Positions 4,428 to 5,629 of a DNA stretch of 5,629 nucleotides are shown here, in pieces; the first letter of the stretch is position 1, and each line of letters begins with the position of its first letter. The notes under the pieces were generated by a model, which was given only the letters and a program-made list of their open reading frames with translations, was not told the origin of the DNA and did not search any database. Source of the DNA: an uncultured Clostridium sp. GTDB lineage: Bacteria; Bacillota; Clostridia; Lachnospirales; Lachnospiraceae. Position numbers and translations under genes: made by a program. The stretch spans positions 1-5,629 of the forward strand of contig CANRXD010000134.1 of assembly GCA_947643685.1 (NCBI GenBank), in the 5' to 3' direction.

Positions 4428-4763
4428 ATGGAGAAAATCAAACGGTTTGCCTTTGGCGCCATGCTGATTGCCGTTATCAGTGTGGCCGCAGCATGTGGCA
4501 GAAATGACAATAACGGCACCAACAAAACCACAGCGGGAGCTACCTCATCTGCAGCCGGAGCTTCCGGCGAGACTTCCAGATATTCCAACGACGCTTCTTC
4601 TGCTGCCGGAACCAGCAAAGCAGGTGAAAGCGGCGGAGTACTGGAGGATATGGTGGATGATGTAAAGGACGGAGTGGACGACCTGGTCACAGGAACCACC
4701 AGCGCCAATGAAACGAGCAAAAGCGGCACATCCGCTGGAAACAGTTCGGCGGCAGGCCAGTAA
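4428..4763 (+). CDS. Small Ser/Ala/Gly-rich lipoprotein, function unknown
   Basis: This is a predicted secreted lipoprotein of 111 residues. The N-terminus MEKIKR, a hydrophobic stretch (FAFGAMLIAVISVAAA) and Cys23 form a type II signal peptide; the lipobox AAAC is slightly unusual in having Ala at -3. The mature part is low complexity (Ser, Ala, Thr, Gly, Asn) apart from an acidic amphipathic segment VLEDMVDDVKDGVDDLV (71-87). The ATG at 4428 is preceded by AAAGGAG at 9 bases; the in-frame ATG at 4374 would add residues before the signal peptide and lies upstream of the hairpin. No family is recognised. The protein would sit on the outer face of the cytoplasmic membrane. Translation may be controlled by the hairpin over its ribosome binding site. 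Confidence 0.75.
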   Translation: MEKIKRFAFGAMLIAVISVAAACGRNDNNGTNKTTAGATSSAAGASGETSRYSNDASSAAGTSKAGESGGVLEDMVDDVKDGVDDLVTGTTSANETSKSGTSAGNSSAAGQ

Positions 4764-4783
4764 AAAAGAAAAACAGCCCCATG

Positions 4784-4852
4784 ACCGCAAAGATTGTCAT
4801 CGTTCGGCCCTGCATCTTCTTGCCCGCGTACCGCGGACAAGAAGTTTGCGGT
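4784..4852. repeat. Dispersed palindromic repeat, copy 3, within an 8-base inverted repeat
   Basis: The 29-base palindrome (4816-4844) is identical to copy 2. It is enclosed by ACCGCAAA (4784-4791) and TTTGCGGT (4845-4852), perfect 8-base inverted arms; the right arm abuts the palindrome. The left interior, CGTTCGGCCCTGCAT, resembles the left end of the miniature element. The 15-mer companion and the right terminal repeat are absent, so this copy looks like a shorter or rearranged relative. It lies between the lipoprotein gene and the next promoter. No direct repeat flanks it. Confidence 0.75.
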
Positions 4853-4893
4853 GCCCGGCATGTTTTGTTCTGGATTTTTCTTTGGGAAGCATG

Positions 4894-4899
4894 TATAAT
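4894..4899 (+). promoter_or_regulatory. Candidate -10 element of the small membrane-protein gene
   Basis: A perfect TATAAT at 4894-4899, but the -35 is weak: TGGATT at 17 bases matches three of six positions. A start near 4906 would leave a short leader to the ribosome binding site at 4934-4940. Confidence 0.35.
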
Positions 4900-4942
4900 G
4901 GCAGTAGACAAAGGCAGAAGGAACGAAAAAAAGAAAGGAGCG

Positions 4943-5236
4943 GTGGCAATTCAGTATGTATACAGGCCGTATCATCCGTGGCGGCATGGATACAAAAGAG
5001 AAAAAAGGAAAAAACGTTTTATGGCAGTGGTAAAGCTTTTGTTCGTACTGGAGCTTTTTTGGTTTTTTACAGCTTACATAAAGTCCCATACCGTAGAACA
5101 GGTAACCAGCCTTCCGGTGGAGGAATTCCCGTTTTCCGGAGAAGATGAGGTTTACGGAATCGGAATTGGAACAGGAGAGGGCTCGCTTTTCTGGTTTCAC
5201 AGCCGTACAGAGGTTTTGGAGCCCGGGAAAGAATAG
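4943..5236 (+). CDS. Small single-pass membrane protein, function unknown
   Basis: This is a predicted protein of about 97 residues (GTG start) not recognised as any family. A basic N-terminal part (RHGYKREKRKKR, about 14-25) precedes one hydrophobic segment (about 27-46, MAVVKLLFVLELFWFFTAYI), which carries a Lys and a Glu. The C-terminal part of about 50 residues includes a Gly-rich GIGIGTGEG. By the positive-inside rule the N-terminus is cytoplasmic and the C-terminus outside. The start is uncertain. AAAGGAG (4934-4940) is strong but only 2 bases from the GTG at 4943. ATG 4898 overlaps the -10 sequence, and ATG 5021 has only AAGGA at 11 bases. The reading frame is supported by the coherent charge and hydrophobic pattern rather than by homology. 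Confidence 0.5.
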   Translation: MAIQYVYRPYHPWRHGYKREKRKKRFMAVVKLLFVLELFWFFTAYIKSHTVEQVTSLPVEEFPFSGEDEVYGIGIGTGEGSLFWFHSRTEVLEPGKE

Positions 5237-5246
5237 CAAGTTGTTC

Positions 5247-5275
5247 TTGATTTTCCATAGGGGATGCATTATAAT
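5247..5275 (+). promoter_or_regulatory. Promoter of purC
   Basis: TTGATT (5247-5252), a 17-base spacer and a perfect TATAAT (5270-5275). Transcription would start near 5282, giving a leader of about 42 bases, too short for a purine riboswitch. Confidence 0.7.
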
Positions 5276-5323
5276 TTTTCTGAAATTACAAACCATGATG
5301 AAAAGAAAAGGATGGGCTAAGGA

Positions 5324-5629
5324 ATGAAAAAAGTTGATTTACTGTACGAAGGCAAGGCGAAAAAGGTTTTTACAACAGAAGATCCTGACATCTTAATCGT
5401 AGATTATAAAGATGATGCCACTGCATTCGACGGTCAGAAAAAGGGGACCATCGTCGGAAAGGGCGCCATTAATAACCGTATGACAAATCACGTATTCAGG
5501 CTCCTTGAGAAGGAGGGAATTCCCACCCACTATGTGGAAGAGCTCTCTGACAGAGAGACTGCCGTCAGGAAGGTGGAGATTGTTCCCCTTGAGGTGATTA
5601 TCCGCAATATCACGGCCGGAAGTTTTGCA
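5324..5629 (+). CDS. purC: Phosphoribosylaminoimidazole-succinocarboxamide synthase, N-terminal part (3' end outside window)
   Basis: This cytoplasmic SAICAR synthetase of purine synthesis joins aspartate to CAIR using ATP. The first 102 residues are present and the frame is open to the window edge. [10 protein letters not shown] (7-16) is the N-terminal ATP-binding loop. [17 protein letters not shown] follows, and [15 protein letters not shown] (86-100) is the conserved PurC signature. The start ATG at 5324 has AAAAGGA (5306-5312) 11 bases upstream and a second AGGA touching it; the protein begins like other clostridial PurC sequences. It has its own promoter, so it is not co-transcribed with the membrane-protein gene by necessity. 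Confidence 0.95.
   Translation, partial: MKKVDLLYEGKAKKVFTTEDPDILIVDYKDDATAFDGQKKGTIVGKGAINNRMTNHVFRLLEKEGIPTHYVEELSDRETAVRKVEIVPLEVIIRNITAGSFA

Noticed and set aside
4955..5036. Short open frame beginning ATGTATACAGG within the membrane-protein gene
   Set aside because: It is 26 codons, in a different frame, with a distant ribosome binding site and no hydrophobic or domain pattern.
4217..5296. A 359-codon open frame on the minus strand
   Set aside because: It runs antisense across the dapB end, the lipoprotein, the palindrome and the membrane-protein gene, has no ribosome binding site, and its translation lacks any domain pattern, while the + strand frames show clear signal peptide, membrane and enzyme features.

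Overview
The window reads like a chromosomal segment of a Gram-positive anaerobe of the Clostridia, most likely Lachnospiraceae-like. This is an inference from strong AGGAG-type ribosome binding sites, sigma-A-type promoters with extended -10 boxes, moderate GC, and the protein sequences themselves. All supported genes lie on the + strand.

Region by region: 1-285 is the 3' end of a gene resembling the effector domain of a LysR-type regulator. It is followed after two bases by a 60-residue C-terminal fragment of a DDE transposase (288-470), an insertion-sequence relic. The 838 bases from 286 to 1123 hold no intact gene. They contain this relic, an inverted repeat, a terminator-like hairpin, a promoter-like site followed by four closely packed hairpins (candidate structured RNA), and the first copy of a GC-rich palindromic repeat. 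Then come an SSB-like protein with two OB-fold-like halves (1124-1750), a corrinoid adenosyltransferase-like P-loop protein (1843-2349), dapA (2509-3393), dapB (3577-4329), a small Ser/Ala/Gly-rich lipoprotein (4428-4763), a small single-pass membrane protein (about 4943-5236) and the 5' part of purC (from 5324 to the window edge).

DapA and DapB catalyse the two consecutive steps that commit aspartate semialdehyde to the diaminopimelate/lysine pathway. PurC is a central step of purine synthesis and has its own strong promoter. The adenosyltransferase-like gene belongs to cobamide metabolism, and a good promoter for dapA lies inside its last codons.

The most notable structure is a 151-base miniature element (3405-3555) between dapA and dapB. 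It has perfect 14-base terminal inverted repeats, is flanked by a perfect 8-base direct repeat, and its interior folds into three hairpins. Removing it with one copy of the direct repeat leaves a 24-base dapA-dapB gap, as expected of an ordinary operon. Its core 29-base palindrome occurs twice more in the window (904-932 and 4816-4844), so it belongs to a dispersed family. Two further regulatory candidates are a 14-bp hairpin that buries the ribosome binding site of the lipoprotein gene and a dapA leader with a terminator-like hairpin and an alternative pairing.
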